A DNA stretch of 64,000 nucleotides from Luscinia megarhynchos (Eukaryota; Chordata; Aves; Passeriformes; Turdidae), in NCBI GenBank assembly GCA_034336665.1, contig CM067564.1:43848975-43912974 (forward strand). The letters are read 5' to 3'. The translations under genes and the position numbers were made by a program. Below the pieces are notes generated by a model. That model worked only from the letters and a program-made list of their open reading frames with translations. It was not told where the DNA came from and made no database searches. How positions within the stretch are numbered: the first letter of the stretch is position 1; every line of letters starts with the position of its first letter. Of this stretch, positions 23,846-34,674 are shown piece after piece.

Positions 23846-24590
23846 TCTTAAATACACCTGGGCTGGGATTCCAGCTGTTAAATACACCTGGGCTGGGGTT
23901 CCAGGTGTTAAATACACCTGGTCTATGGTTCCAGCTCTTAAATACACCTGGGCTGGGATTCCAGCTGTTAAATACACCTGGGCTGGGATTCCAGCTGTTA
24001 AATACACCTGGGCTGGGGTTCCAGGTGTTAAATACACCTGGGCTGTGGTTCCAGGTGTTCAAAACTTCTAGACTGTAGTTCTAGCTGTTAAATACAGCTG
24101 GGCTGGGGTTCCAGGTATTGAATACACCTGGGCTGGGGTTTAGCTGTTAAATATATCTGGGCTGTGTTTTCAGCTGTTAAATACATCTGTGCTTTATTTC
24201 CTGGTATTAAATACAGCTGGTCTATGGTTCCAGGTGTCAAATACACCTGGGCTGTATTTTCAGGTGCTAAATACAGCTGGTCTGTGGTTTCAGGTGTTAA
24301 ATACACCTGAGCTGCTTTTTTCAGCTGTTAAATACACCTGGTTTATGGTTCCAGGTGTTAAGTACACCTGGGCTGTGTTTTCAGGTATTAAATACACCTG
24401 GGCTGGGGTTTAGCTGTTAAATACACCTGGGCTGGGGTTCCAGCTGTTTAGTACATCTGGACTGGAGTTCCAGGTGTTTAATACCCCTAGTCTGTGGTTT
24501 CAGCTGTTAAATACACCTGGGCTGGGGTTTAGCTGTTGAATACACCTGGGCTGGGGTTTAGCTGTTGAATACCCCTGGGCTGTGTTTTCA
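23846..24590. repeat. 30-bp minisatellite, about 25 units
   Basis: The unit is close to TTAAATACACCTGGGCTGGG followed by GTTCCAGCTG, with variants such as TCTATGGTTCC and TGTGTTTTC in the second half. Nearly every unit carries a CACCTG or CAGCTG E-box next to TTAAATA. Units diverge more toward the right end. Open frames through it on both strands come from the 30-bp period, a multiple of three. Confidence 0.95.
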
Positions 24591-26178
24591 GACCCCATCA
24601 GTGCAGTGGCCTTGTCCCCATGGCCAGGAAATCTCGGAGAGAAGGCAGATTGCTGAAGAAGGGAACAAGAGATTGCTGCTGCTTCACACAAATGTACCTC
24701 ACCAAGGCCAGTCCCGGCTCCAGGGGGGTCCCTTGGCTGCAGTTCCATGTTCATTCACTGTGGTTACAGCCTCCTGAGGGGGTGTGAATGCCAAACCTTT
24801 CATTCCTTAATGGTAATTTTAAAAGCTGTTATCAATCCCTGCTCGAGAGGCTGGAGAGGTGTCTGACAAACCAGATTCTCATTGGGAGAGGATCTTCTTC
24901 TACAGGGCTGCCACTGCAAAAAGCATCCAAATCTACCCTTCCTCCCCCTCCTTTTCCACCACAGACTGGTGGGAATGTGAGATGCAGATGCTTGAGGCCA
25001 TTTTCCAGCCCCATTCCTGCTCCATCGTCCCACAGCTGGGAACTGAGTCTGGCCTTGTGCAGGTGCTGAGGTGCCAGGAGACTTCCTTACCCAGAGGAAA
25101 CTCTTATTTGGTGTTTGGTTACTCCAAACCTTTTTGTTGAGGGAAGATCACTCAGCAGCCCCAAGCTGCTGTGCTCAGCAGGCTCTTGAGAGGTGTCAGG
25201 GATACAGGGGAAGAAAACATCAGGATAATTTTATTTTGTGGTTGTACCAACCCCTCTTCATCACCTACAGAGGGAAGCTCTTGAGTCAGTGCCTCTTCTT
25301 CCTGCAATCCCCCTCCATCCCTTCCAACATGCATTTTGAGAGGAGTTTGAATGCTCCTTTCCCAGCACTGTCTCAGAGCCTGAGCTCAAAAAAACCCAGG
25401 TAAGGGTGCACAGAAACAGATTTCAGACATTTTCTGCACGAAGATAACATCCCTTTGCCCTTAGTGAGGACCTGGGCTGGTTTCCCAAATGCTCCTGGAT
25501 CCCTGGAATTGTCCCAGGCCAGCTTGGACAGGCTTGGAGCAGCCTGGGATGGTGGGAGGTGTCCCTGCCATGGCAGGGGTGGCACTGGATGGGCTTTAAG
25601 GTCCCTCCCAATACAAACCAGTCTGGATTTCCATTTGGATCATGATTCTGTCCCCATGGTCATTCCTGCAGCTGAGTAATTGGATGCAGATGGAGCCATC
25701 TCTCCCCGACCTCCCTCCTCTCATCTGGGAGATGCTGGAATCCCCAGGAATTCTGAACACCCCTGTGAAGCTCTGCACCCATTCTGCTGTCCCAGCTCCT
25801 CTTCCCTTGGCTTGGCCTCCCATCCTGCTGCAGCCCCAGCCAGATAATTGCTCAATAATCTGTGCCAGAAGGCTGGGCTGTAAACCTGAGTTATGGAGCA
25901 GATCTCAGAGCAGGGTGATTGAAGGGGCCATCACCTGGGGCATCCCAGGGCTTTATGTCTGGTAATATCTCCTGGAATAAAAATAAAACCTGACACAACA
26001 TCCTGAATTATCCTCTGATGGGGAAGAGGGTTCCTGGCTGGCTGCAGTTGTTGTAGTGATGTCCACATTGTTATTGTTGGCCACAATTAATTCCCTTGCT
26101 GGCAGGCTGAGCATGGAATTTGCTTCTGGATCCCTGACTCCTCTTTTGCCTCAGGAAACAGGATCAAGACATGCAGAT
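24591..26178. other. Unique sequence around one CR1 piece
   Basis: Only the CR1 at 25480 is recognised. Confidence 0.55.
25480..25627 (+). mobile_element. CR1 LINE 3' fragment
   Basis: CTGGATCCCTGGAATTGTCC through CCATGGCAGGGGTGGCACTG to TCCCAATACAAACCAGTCTG. Confidence 0.9.
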
Positions 26179-26369
26179 GAGGATGTTTCCAAAAGAAGCA
26201 GGGAATTATTTTTTGGTTCTGTTAAGAGGATGTTTCCAAAAGGAGCAGGGAATTTTTTTGAGGGGTGCTGGTAAGAGGATGTTTCCAAAAGGAGCAGGGA
26301 AATTTTTTTCGAGGTTCTGTTAAGAGGATTTTTCCAAAAGGAGCAGGGAAGTTTGTTGGGTGCTGTTAA
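26179..26369. repeat. 48-bp tandem repeat, four units
   Basis: Four copies of GAGGATGTTTCCAAAAGGAG followed by CAGGGAA, a T-rich run and a GTTAA end. Units are 47-49 bp, and the poly(T) length is the main variable part. Confidence 0.9.
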
Positions 26370-26944
26370 TTCAAACCTTCTCTCCAGGATGAAACAGTGA
26401 CAACAAAAGTTTTCTTTCAGCTCTTTGTAATGGAAAGGAAGGGACAAAAGCAGCGTTTTTTACACCCCCACAAGTTGTTGATTGGATTAGATTGACGCTT
26501 CTGGGAACAACCTGTTTGCACACCAACCCCTCTCTTGCTAAACATCTTCATTAATTAACTCCATCTGCCTCTCCTGCCTTTAGATAGAGAAGATCTCTTG
26601 CTTTGATCATTTGCTGTTTACATCTTTCTTGCCGTTTGGTAAAACACACAATAAATACTGCGTGGCACAAAACAAACAAACAAAAAAACCTCCTGAAACA
26701 AGCTGAAAATCTGTCAAACACCTCCAAAATGTGCATCCTGATGCAGCTCAGTTTGCCTTGGAGCCTAAAACCACCTGCAGGGTTCAATGTGGGGTTTGTC
26801 ACCTCCAGGTGTTTCTGTAGCACCTCCAAGAGATGATGGTGTGGCCCCAAAATTCCTTTCGTGCAGACTTGGCCTTGCAAAGACTTGGGAGCTGCTGGAG
26901 GTGATGGAAGAGAGGGGAACAGTGGTGGTGGGGTCTGGGTGTCT
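26370..26944. other. Unique sequence
   Basis: Nothing recognised between the 48-bp repeat and the (ATCC)n tract. Confidence 0.55.
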
Positions 26945-27108
26945 CATCCATCCATCCATCCATCCATCCATCCATCCATCCATCCATCCATCCATCCATC
27001 CATCCATCCATCCATCCATCATCCATCCATCATCCATCCATCCATCCATCCATCCATCCATCCATCCATCCATCCATCCATCCATCCATCCATCCATCCA
27101 TCCATCCC
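26945..27108. repeat. (ATCC)n microsatellite, left part
   Basis: About 40 copies of ATCC with two ATC slips. It is broken at its right end by a solo LTR and resumes in degenerate form at 27822. Confidence 0.97.
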
Positions 27109-27816
27109 TGTCTTGGTTTGAAGGACAGCTGGCTGCCAATAAAGGCAGAAGCTTCTCTTTGAAATGGAGAATGTAAAGCCCCCTCCCTTGAAATTATTGT
27201 AATTTTGAAATTAAGGAGCTTTTAGGCAAAGAGATGGGAATTAGGAATAGCAGTTCTTTACTAGAAAAATTAAAATAGAAATGCAGCATTACAAAGAGCA
27301 ATCCCAAACCCTGCCAGAGTCAGAATCCAAGCTGACACCCGTCAGGCAGTCAGGGTGTTGGCAGCAGTCCCATTCAATGGTGGCTGCATCCTCCTGCAGG
27401 GGCAGATGTGGTTCAGCTGGAGCAGTGCTCCTGGAGAAGGTGCAGTTTCCTCTGAAGGTGCAGGGATGATGTGGAAGGGTCTGGTTTTCCTCTGGAATGC
27501 AGTGGAAAGAAGGTGCCTTGGTGTCCCAAATCTCAGTTTTTCTCTGGGTAGGAAAGGCTTGGCTCCTGCCCTGGCTGGAGCATCTCCCAGTGGGATGATG
27601 GAATTTGATCAGTCATGCCCTGGGACTCCATGGCCATGAACAGGAGATATCTCCTGGAGGGAGGATGGGCTGTGGCAAAGATAAAGATGATTGCCCAGCT
27701 GGTTTTTGGCTGGCCCATGAGCAGATAATGTGTGCCAGGAGATCAGGGTCACTGCCCCACCCGGCTGCAGCAGATGGGGACAGAATTCACATTGCTGGTC
27801 ACATCAACCCAACACA
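27109..27816 (-). mobile_element. Solo LTR, copy A of a young ERV family
   Basis: A 708-bp element bounded by TGTCTTGG and CCAACACA on the + strand. It is flanked by the 5-bp target duplication ATCCC (27104-27108 and 27817-27821). It has no internal retroviral sequence, so it is a solo LTR left by recombination. The strand is assigned because an AGTAAA poly(A)-like signal lies about 160 bp from the GGACA end in the reverse orientation; that is an inference. It is nearly identical to copies B and C. Confidence 0.92.
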
Positions 27817-27821
27817 ATCCC

Positions 27822-27880
27822 CCATCCTCCATCCTCCATCCATCCTTCATCCCATCCATCCTCCATCCTTCCTTCACCTC
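27822..27880. repeat. Degenerate (ATCC)n, right part of the split microsatellite
   Basis: CCATCCTCCATCCTCCATCC and CATCCTTCATCCCATCCATC resume the array after the LTR insertion. Confidence 0.85.
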
Positions 27881-28835
27881 TTTCCTGGGAAGCAGAATGG
27901 AATTTGCTGTGATCATTCTGTGAGTTTGGGCTTTTTTGTGTGCCCAGGATGGGGTTGGCTCGAGTGTGGGGTGCAGAAGGGGCCAGGGCTCCTCAGAAGG
28001 GCACCGTGACAGGAGAGGATGCTTGAGGACAGCTGATGCAGAATATTTTTGTGGAATATCTTCCCTGTCCTGCTCTCCTGGTTTTGTGTCCAGGGGCAGA
28101 TTCCCCATGCTGGGTAAATCCAGAGGATGGAACTAAAGGGAGTTTCCTGCCGACCCTTTATCAGTTTGCATCCCTGGGATGCTGGGGAAGGGGTTTCCAT
28201 GGTGACAGCACACTGAGAATCTCTCAGCACAGTTCTTTTCCCCAGCTTGGATGGCAGGAAGGGATGGGGCAGCCAGGACCCCCCCAGGTTCCCCACACAC
28301 CCCAAATCTGCCCCATCCAGTGGGCAGCTCCCATCCCAGCCATTCCCCCATGAGGTGGGAAGGGGACTCCTCTTCCTTCCCAACTCCAAAAGCAAAATGT
28401 GAAAGCATCAGGCACTGAATTTTGGGGTGCAGGGATGGGGGGGATTGGTTACAGCTCCCCCCAAAACTCTCCTGAGGCTGAGTGAGGCTTTTCCTTCTGC
28501 CAGGAGCTGATCTGGGGGCAGGAGGGAGGCTCTCAGGGGCCACGCTGTTCCCAGCCTTTGGAGCTCCTGGGGAACAGCCTGAGGTCTGGCTTTTTATACA
28601 GAATTCCTCCCTGGGTCCTCCCTGCCCCTTTCTCTGTTTGAACAACTCCCACCCTTGCAGGGTGAGGGGGACTGTGCAGCAAGGTGGCATTTCCAGAGCA
28701 GAGGGAGCAGAAGAGCCCAGGGCTGTTTGTCCACACAAATAAAATGAGAAAGAGATCATTCAGCTTGGCATTGTTGTGTTTCCATGATGAAATTTCCTCA
28801 TTTTTCAGAGCAGGGTGACCAAACCCACTGTGTTT

Positions 28836-28933
28836 TGGGAAGGCCAGGCTGGACAGGGCTTGGGACAGTGGAAGGTGCATGGGAACAAGATGAGCTTTGG
28901 GGTCCTTTCCACCCAAACCATGCCATGATTCAG
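28836..28933 (+). mobile_element. CR1 LINE 3' fragment
   Basis: GGAAGGCCAGGCTGGACAGG to TTTCCACCCAAACCATGCCA; only the last ~100 bp of the element remain. Confidence 0.85.
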
Positions 28934-29503
28934 AGTCCTGTAGCCCAGGTAAGATCTCCCAGGGGCTGGAGGCTGCTCAGGATGCTCTGAGGCTGTGACA
29001 GAGCTGCCAGAGCTTAAAAGGATGTGTAATTGTGAGCTGGAGGTTGCTCTGTGCCCTGACCCTGTCTGGTTTTCTGTAATAGATGGAGCTGTGCCTGTCT
29101 GCTCCTGGGGAGTGACAGCAGCCTTGGGATTGACCTGAGGACACATCTGGCCACAGCTGCTGGGCTCTCCCCACCAGTCTCATCAGTGGATGCTCTGATT
29201 AAAAAGGCAAATGTTTATTCTGGTCATTTTCTTGAGTGTTCCTGAAAGTGATTTTAAAATGATTATTTAAGATGTAGATGAGAACAGGATCCTGGGGGGT
29301 TCTGTAGTGGAAATAAGGAGCAAAGAAAGGTTGGGTTGGAGGGATTAGGGGATCAGCACCCAGATTTTGAGGTGGGGGGCTCAGGGAGAGTTTTGGGGTA
29401 ACTGCTGTGCTTGATGTTTGAGGTCACTGGTTCTTGATCAGCTAGAAAAAAGTGAGGATCCGTGGTTGTGGTCTGGCTTCTTATTCCTCTCCTGCTCCAT
29501 GTA

Positions 29504-29742
29504 TAGAATCCTGGAATGGTTTGGGTTGGAAGGAATCTTAAAATTCATCTCATTCCACCCCCTGTCAAGGCAGGGACACCTTCCACTGTCCCAGGGTCCT
29601 CCAAGTCCTGTCCAGCCTGGCCTTGGGCACTTCCAGGGATCCAGGGGCAGCCACAGCTGTTCTGGGAATTCCAGCCCAGGGCCTCCCCACCCTCCCAGCC
29701 AATAATTCCTCCCCAGTACCTTTCCTAACCCAAATTTATTCA
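29504..29742 (-). mobile_element. CR1 LINE 3' fragment
   Basis: It begins AGAATCCTGGAATGGTTTGG and extends to ATTCCTCCCCAGTACC. Block order is complete over about 235 bp. Confidence 0.9.
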
Positions 29743-30227
29743 TCCTCTCCAAAGCTCAGCCATGGGCTAGGATTTCTCCCCTCAGTGACTCTTCCTTAAA
29801 GTGAGGCTAAATCCTTTCTTTCAAGGAAAAAATTGTGTACCCCAATGATGCTACTGAAGGTGACTGGGAGTGTTTTCCTCTTAGTGAAGGAAAAGGGAGC
29901 TCACACCCTCTGGATGCCCATCCCAGCCTGCACTAACCCAGCTGCTCCAGCTCCCTTGCTCGAGTGGATGTGTGCAGGAGTGTGATGGATGTGCTGATTT
30001 TCCCTTTCTGGAGTTCAAACACTTTCCATTGATTTGTGTCCTCGTTTGGGTGCTGGGGGAGCAGCTCTGCCTGTCGTACATCACACCCTCCCAGTGCTTT
30101 GTCTTCATTCCCACTCAGCTGCTCCTTCATGGAATTGCAGCTGGGCTCCTGCCAGGCTGTGCTGGGCTGGAGAACACTTCAGCACAGGCTTGTGAGGCTG
30201 GGACAGAAAAATGGCATTGAGGACATG

Positions 30228-30934
30228 TGTGTTGGGTTGATGTGACCAGCAGTGTGAATTCTGTCCCCATCTGCTGCAGCCGGGTGGGGCAGTGACCCTG
30301 ATCTCCTGGCACACATTATCTGCTCATGGGCCAGCCAAAAACCAGCTGGGCAATCATCTTTATCTTTGCCACAGCCCATCCTCCCTCCAGGAGATATCTC
30401 CTGTTCATGGCCATGGAGTCCCAGGGCATGACTGATCAAATTCCATCATCCCACTGGGAGATGCTCCAGCCAGGGCAGGAGCCAAGCCTTTCCTACCCAG
30501 AGAAAAACTCAGATTTGGGACACCAAGGCACCTTCTTTCCACTGCATTCCAGAGGAAAACCAGACCTTTCCACATCATCCCTGGAGCTTCAGAGGAAACT
30601 GCACCTTCTCCAGGAGCACTGCTCCAGCTGAACCACATCTGCCACTGCAGGAGGATGCAGCCACCATTGAATGGGACTGCTGCCAACACCCTGCCTGACT
30701 GACGGGTGTCAGCTTGGATTCTGACTCTGGCAGTGTTTGGGATTGTTCTTTGTAATGCTGCATTTCTATTTTAATGTTCCTAGTAAAGAACTGTTATTCC
30801 TAATTCCCATCTCTTTTCCTGAGAGCCCCTTAATTTCAAAATTGCAATAATTTGGAGGGAGCGGGTTTCCATTCTCCATTTCAAAGAGAAGCTTCTGCCT
30901 TTCTTGGCAGACACCTGTCCTCCAAAACAGGACA
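30228..30934 (+). mobile_element. Solo LTR, copy B of the same ERV family
   Basis: A 707-bp element from TGTGTTGGG to ACAGGACA, inverted relative to copy A. The flanks are ACATG on the left and ACATA on the right, a 5-bp target duplication with one later substitution. The AGTAAA signal is near 30782, followed by a U5-like stretch. Confidence 0.9.
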
Positions 30935-31204
30935 ACATAAAACCCAGCCCTCTGCTCTGTGCTGAGTGCTGAGCTCAGCTGTCATCCAGGGGGCTGGGAA
31001 TGCTCTCCTCCCATGGAGAGGGGTGGCTGAGATCCCTGTGATGCCTCCAGTTTTAGCTTTTATATTTCCCAGACTCTGTACTGCATTAGTATATAACTCT
31101 GAACTTCTTATAAAATATTAGCAAGTTCTCCTCACAGCTCAGTCACACTAAACAATCCTTTTCCATCCCCAGAACCAAGGACACCACTGCAGCTTTGGGC
31201 ATAA

Positions 31205-31483
31205 AATGTGTAATTTATACAAAAAGGGTAATTTATACAAAAATTATAAACAACAGCGAATTGAGGAGACCAATCTGGGAGGATGGGACTGCATAACCTG
31301 GAGCTGGAATTGGATAATTAACCCCAATATGGAAATGGGCCAAAACTTATAAAAGTTTGAAAACTCAGTGACTCAGATCTTGGCTGTAGCCACGGCCAGG
31401 CTCTTGTACTGCCCAAGGTGAGTCCTTTAAGGCTTTTTAATAAATACCCACTTGATTCCTTTAACTCTCTTCCAGGCATCACC
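31205..31483 (+). mobile_element. Probable LTR fragment of a different ERV family
   Basis: About 280 bp with promoter-like order: duplicated TAATTTATACAAAA motifs, a TATA box (TTATAAAAG, 31348-31356), CTTGTACTGCCCAAGG and an AATAAA signal (31439-31444) 80-90 bp downstream. A short U5-like tail ends near GGCATCA. I recognise the layout as that of an avian LTR but could not fix the ends or a target duplication. Confidence 0.55.
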
Positions 31484-31877
31484 TGGAGGGTGTGGATGGT
31501 GCAGGGCATCTCTGGATGGAGGCTTGGCATCCTGGACATGGAGAAATTGATCTCTTCCCTCTTCAGTTCCCTGTGCTGCTGCAGACTGTGCTCCCTCTTT
31601 GTCCCTGTCTCCATCAAACCCAGGACAAAACTGGGGTTGCATTGGGCTTTGTGTCTCTAAGGGAATTTGTTTGGGAAAAAAATCCCATCCTCAGGGACCT
31701 GCTTGCCTGCTGATCCCTGGTCTTTGCTGGATAAATTTTCTTTCAGGAGACCAAGTTTTGGTTTTTGGTTTAAATTCATTTACAAAGAAAGCTGGACAGG
31801 GAGAACCTGGAGCACTTGGGGCTCACTGGATGCTGTTTTTTTCCTGTCCCTGAGGCTCAGCCCCACCTCAGCCTGGT

Positions 31878-31965
31878 GATGACAGAATCATGGAATTGTT
31901 TGGATTGGAAAAGACCCAGAGGGTCACCCTGGATCCAGCCCAGGGGGGTTTGCACAGGGGCACCC
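31878..31965 (-). mobile_element. Probable CR1 LINE terminus
   Basis: ACAGAATCATGGAATTGTTT followed by GGATTGGAAAAGACC matches the reverse complement of a CR1 3' end. Similarity fades after about 90 bp. Confidence 0.65.
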
Positions 31966-32757
31966 ACTGGTCCCAGTGCTGGTGGCCTTGGCAGAGGAGC
32001 CAGGAGCTGCATTATCCATCATGAGTTATCCATATTATGAATTATGCTTCTTTCCCCACTGAGCAGCACTCAGGCTCTCCCTGCTCACGTTGCTGTGTTG
32101 CTCTGGAGACAGAAAACATTTTCTGTAAAACCCTGGACACATGAGAAGTTCCTCCAAGGAGAAATACCCCAAAAATGCCCTGCTAGGAGGCACTAAGGGA
32201 AACTTTCCCCAGCCAGGCTGTGACATCCCCTCATTAGTCACCACCCAGCCCAAACCCTGCTCTTAAAGCACCTGGCAGGAGATGGGAGGGGTTTATGTAG
32301 CAATAACATCACCAATCCCTGGGAAAATCAATTCCATGGAAAACCAGGCTGCAGCTGGGATATCCTGGGCTCTCTGCCTTGGGAGGGTGGTGTGACACTG
32401 GGGACATCTGTCCATGTTGGCAAGGCCATAACCAGTCAGAGCCAAACAAAAAATCAGATTTGTGACCTGGGCTGCTGAGTCACTGGAGGGACAATCAATT
32501 CTCCCACTATAATGGTAATTCTGAGGCGGCTGTCTCCCTCCTGCCACCTGGGAAGTTTTATTAGGACTATTGATTAGGCTTTATTCATTGAACAGCAGTG
32601 GTGGGAAATGGAAAAGTCGAGGAAAAACCCCCAGGGGTCTGCCCTGCCACTAGGGAGACCCCAGTGAGGGTGGGAGGGGAAGGCTCCCAGTTTGGCTCTC
32701 TTGTAACTTCTCCCTGGTCAAGGTGTGGGTTTTATTTGCTTTGTTTGCCAGGATTTT

Positions 32758-32788
<31 letters not shown>
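32758..32788. repeat. Poly(T) tract
   Basis: About 31 consecutive T. No retrocopy or short interspersed element was recognised beside it. Confidence 0.9.
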
Positions 32789-32791
<3 letters not shown>

Positions 32792-33412
32792 ACTTTGATG
32801 GTTGAGGGGTTTTCCAGATTAAAATCTTCTTATTTATTTATTTAACTTTCAAGGGATGCACTGGATGCTTTAAAGGGCTTGGGAGTTACATAACAGCCTT
32901 TGATTTTATTTTTATAGCAAGGGGCTAAGCTCTGTAAAGCCTCCACAAGCTTAAAAGAGAATCTTCAAGCATCCTAGTGTGCTTTCCACATCACCCAGCC
33001 CCGGGCTATCCCTGGATTTTATCCCAGCAGCTCCATTTGCAGCCTGGGCTGTGCAGGGCACAGAGTCTCCTGTGGCTCCCTGTGCACACACAGCCTTTCC
33101 TCACCCCATGGATTTGGGGTCTGGGCTTCCCTGTGCTCACCCATCAGCTCCACGTAGCTTAGCAACAGCCCAGTCAGTGTTTGCCAACACTTGCACTCCT
33201 CAGAGATGGGGATTTCAGCGTTCCATTGACTGTGGGGATGCTCCAGTCCGTGCTGAGCTGGAAATTCTGGGGATGGCAGTCAGCAGAGCAAATCCCAGCC
33301 TTTCCACCCCAAACCACAGCTCTGGGACAGCCAGGCTGGCAGCCACAGGTGGGTGTGCAGGAAATCCCAGGTTCAGCTGCCTGGGATATCAGGGAGGGTT
33401 TTTCCAGCACAA

Positions 33413-33500
33413 AGAAAAAAAAAAAAAAAAGAAAGAAAGAAAAAAAAACCCAAACAAAGAAAAAAACCCACAACCCCCCCAAAAAAACAAAACAAAAAGA
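33413..33500. repeat. A-rich low-complexity tract
   Basis: A run of A with scattered G and C (AAAGAAAGAAAG, CCCCCCAAAAAAACAAAACA). Lysine-rich open frames here are artefacts. Confidence 0.9.
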
Positions 33501-33958
33501 CCCCCACCAACCCACAATGCAGAACCCTGAGTGGGAACAAGATCTGACCTATTTTTATCTCATGGGTTGACTACACAGGAAGATTTGACTCCCCAGAGAA
33601 AAGCCACTTCTCCAGGTCAAATGTGACTTGTCACATGAGGAAAAACGTGGTTTTCCACTTGGATATCCCTCCCTGCCTGAGTCAGTGCTCACAGAGATGT
33701 ACAGATATTTTTAGCTCTGAATTTCACACCCAGGGCCAAACTGAGTGGCCACAGAGTGGCTCAGCCCAGCTTGGATTGTCCAGTGTCAGGAATATCTGGG
33801 TGGGCAAGCTCAGCACTCGGTGGAGTTGGGCAGAGAGCCATCAAGTGAGGCCATAAATGAACATAAAATGAGCTTGGATACTTTTGTAATGCAATACAAC
33901 ACAGGGATGGCACAGAATAAAAAACAGAAAGTGATTTAAAACATGGAGCCCCTCTGGG

Positions 33959-34669
33959 TGTGTTGGGTTGATGTGGCCAGCAGTGTGAATTCTGTCCCCA
34001 TCTGCTGCAGCCGGGTGGGGCAGTGACCCTGATCTCCTGGCACACATTATCTGCTCATGGGCCAGCCAAAAACCAGCTGGGCAATCATCTCTATCTTTGC
34101 CACAGCCCATCCTCCCTCCAGGAGATATCTCCTGTTCACGGCCATGGAGTCCCAGGGCATGACTGATCAAATTCCATCATCCCACTGGGAGATGCTCCAG
34201 CCAGGGCAGGAGCCAAGCCTTTCCTACCCAGAGAAAAACTGAGATTTGGGACACCAAGGCACCTTCTTTCCACTGCATTCCAGAGGAAAACCAGACCCTT
34301 CCACATCATCCCTGCACCTTCAGAGGAAACTGCACCTTCTCCAGGAGCACTGCTCCAGCTGAACCACATCTGCCACTGCAGGAGGATGCAGCCACCATTG
34401 AATGGGACTGCTGCCAACACCCTGCCTGACTGACGGGTGTCAGCTTGGATTCTGACTCTGGCAGGGTTTGGGATTGTTCTGTGTAATACTGCATTTCCAT
34501 TTTAATGTTCCTAGTAAAGAACTGTTATTCCTAATTCCCATCTCTTTGCCTGAGAGCCCCTTAATTTCAAAATTACAATAATAATTTGGAGGGAGGGGGT
34601 TTACATTCTCCATTTCAAAGAGAAGCTTCTGCCTTTATTGGCAGACACCTGTCCTCCAAGAACAGGACA
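33959..34669 (+). mobile_element. Solo LTR, copy C of the same ERV family
   Basis: A 711-bp element from TGTGTTGGG to ACAGGACA, flanked by a perfect 5-bp duplication CTGGG (33954-33958 and 34670-34674). It has the same orientation as copy B and differs from it at only scattered positions. Confidence 0.93.
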
Positions 34670-34674
34670 CTGGG

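Larger units (their letters stand above)
27881..30227. other. Unique sequence with two CR1 pieces
   Basis: Moderately GC-rich. A 208-codon minus-strand open frame at 28133-28759 has no recognisable domain. CR1 fragments lie at 28836 and 29504. Confidence 0.55.
31966..33953. other. Sequence between LTR copies B and C
   Basis: Carries poly(T), A-rich and ordinary unique sequence. There is no retroviral gag, pol or env-like coding, which argues against B and C being ends of one provirus. Confidence 0.7.

Noticed and set aside
33353..33547. Lysine-rich small protein
   Set aside because: It is a translation of a low-complexity A-rich tract.
30228..34669. LTR copies B and C as the two ends of one provirus
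   Set aside because: Each has its own different 5-bp target duplication, and the 3 kb between them has no retroviral coding sequence.
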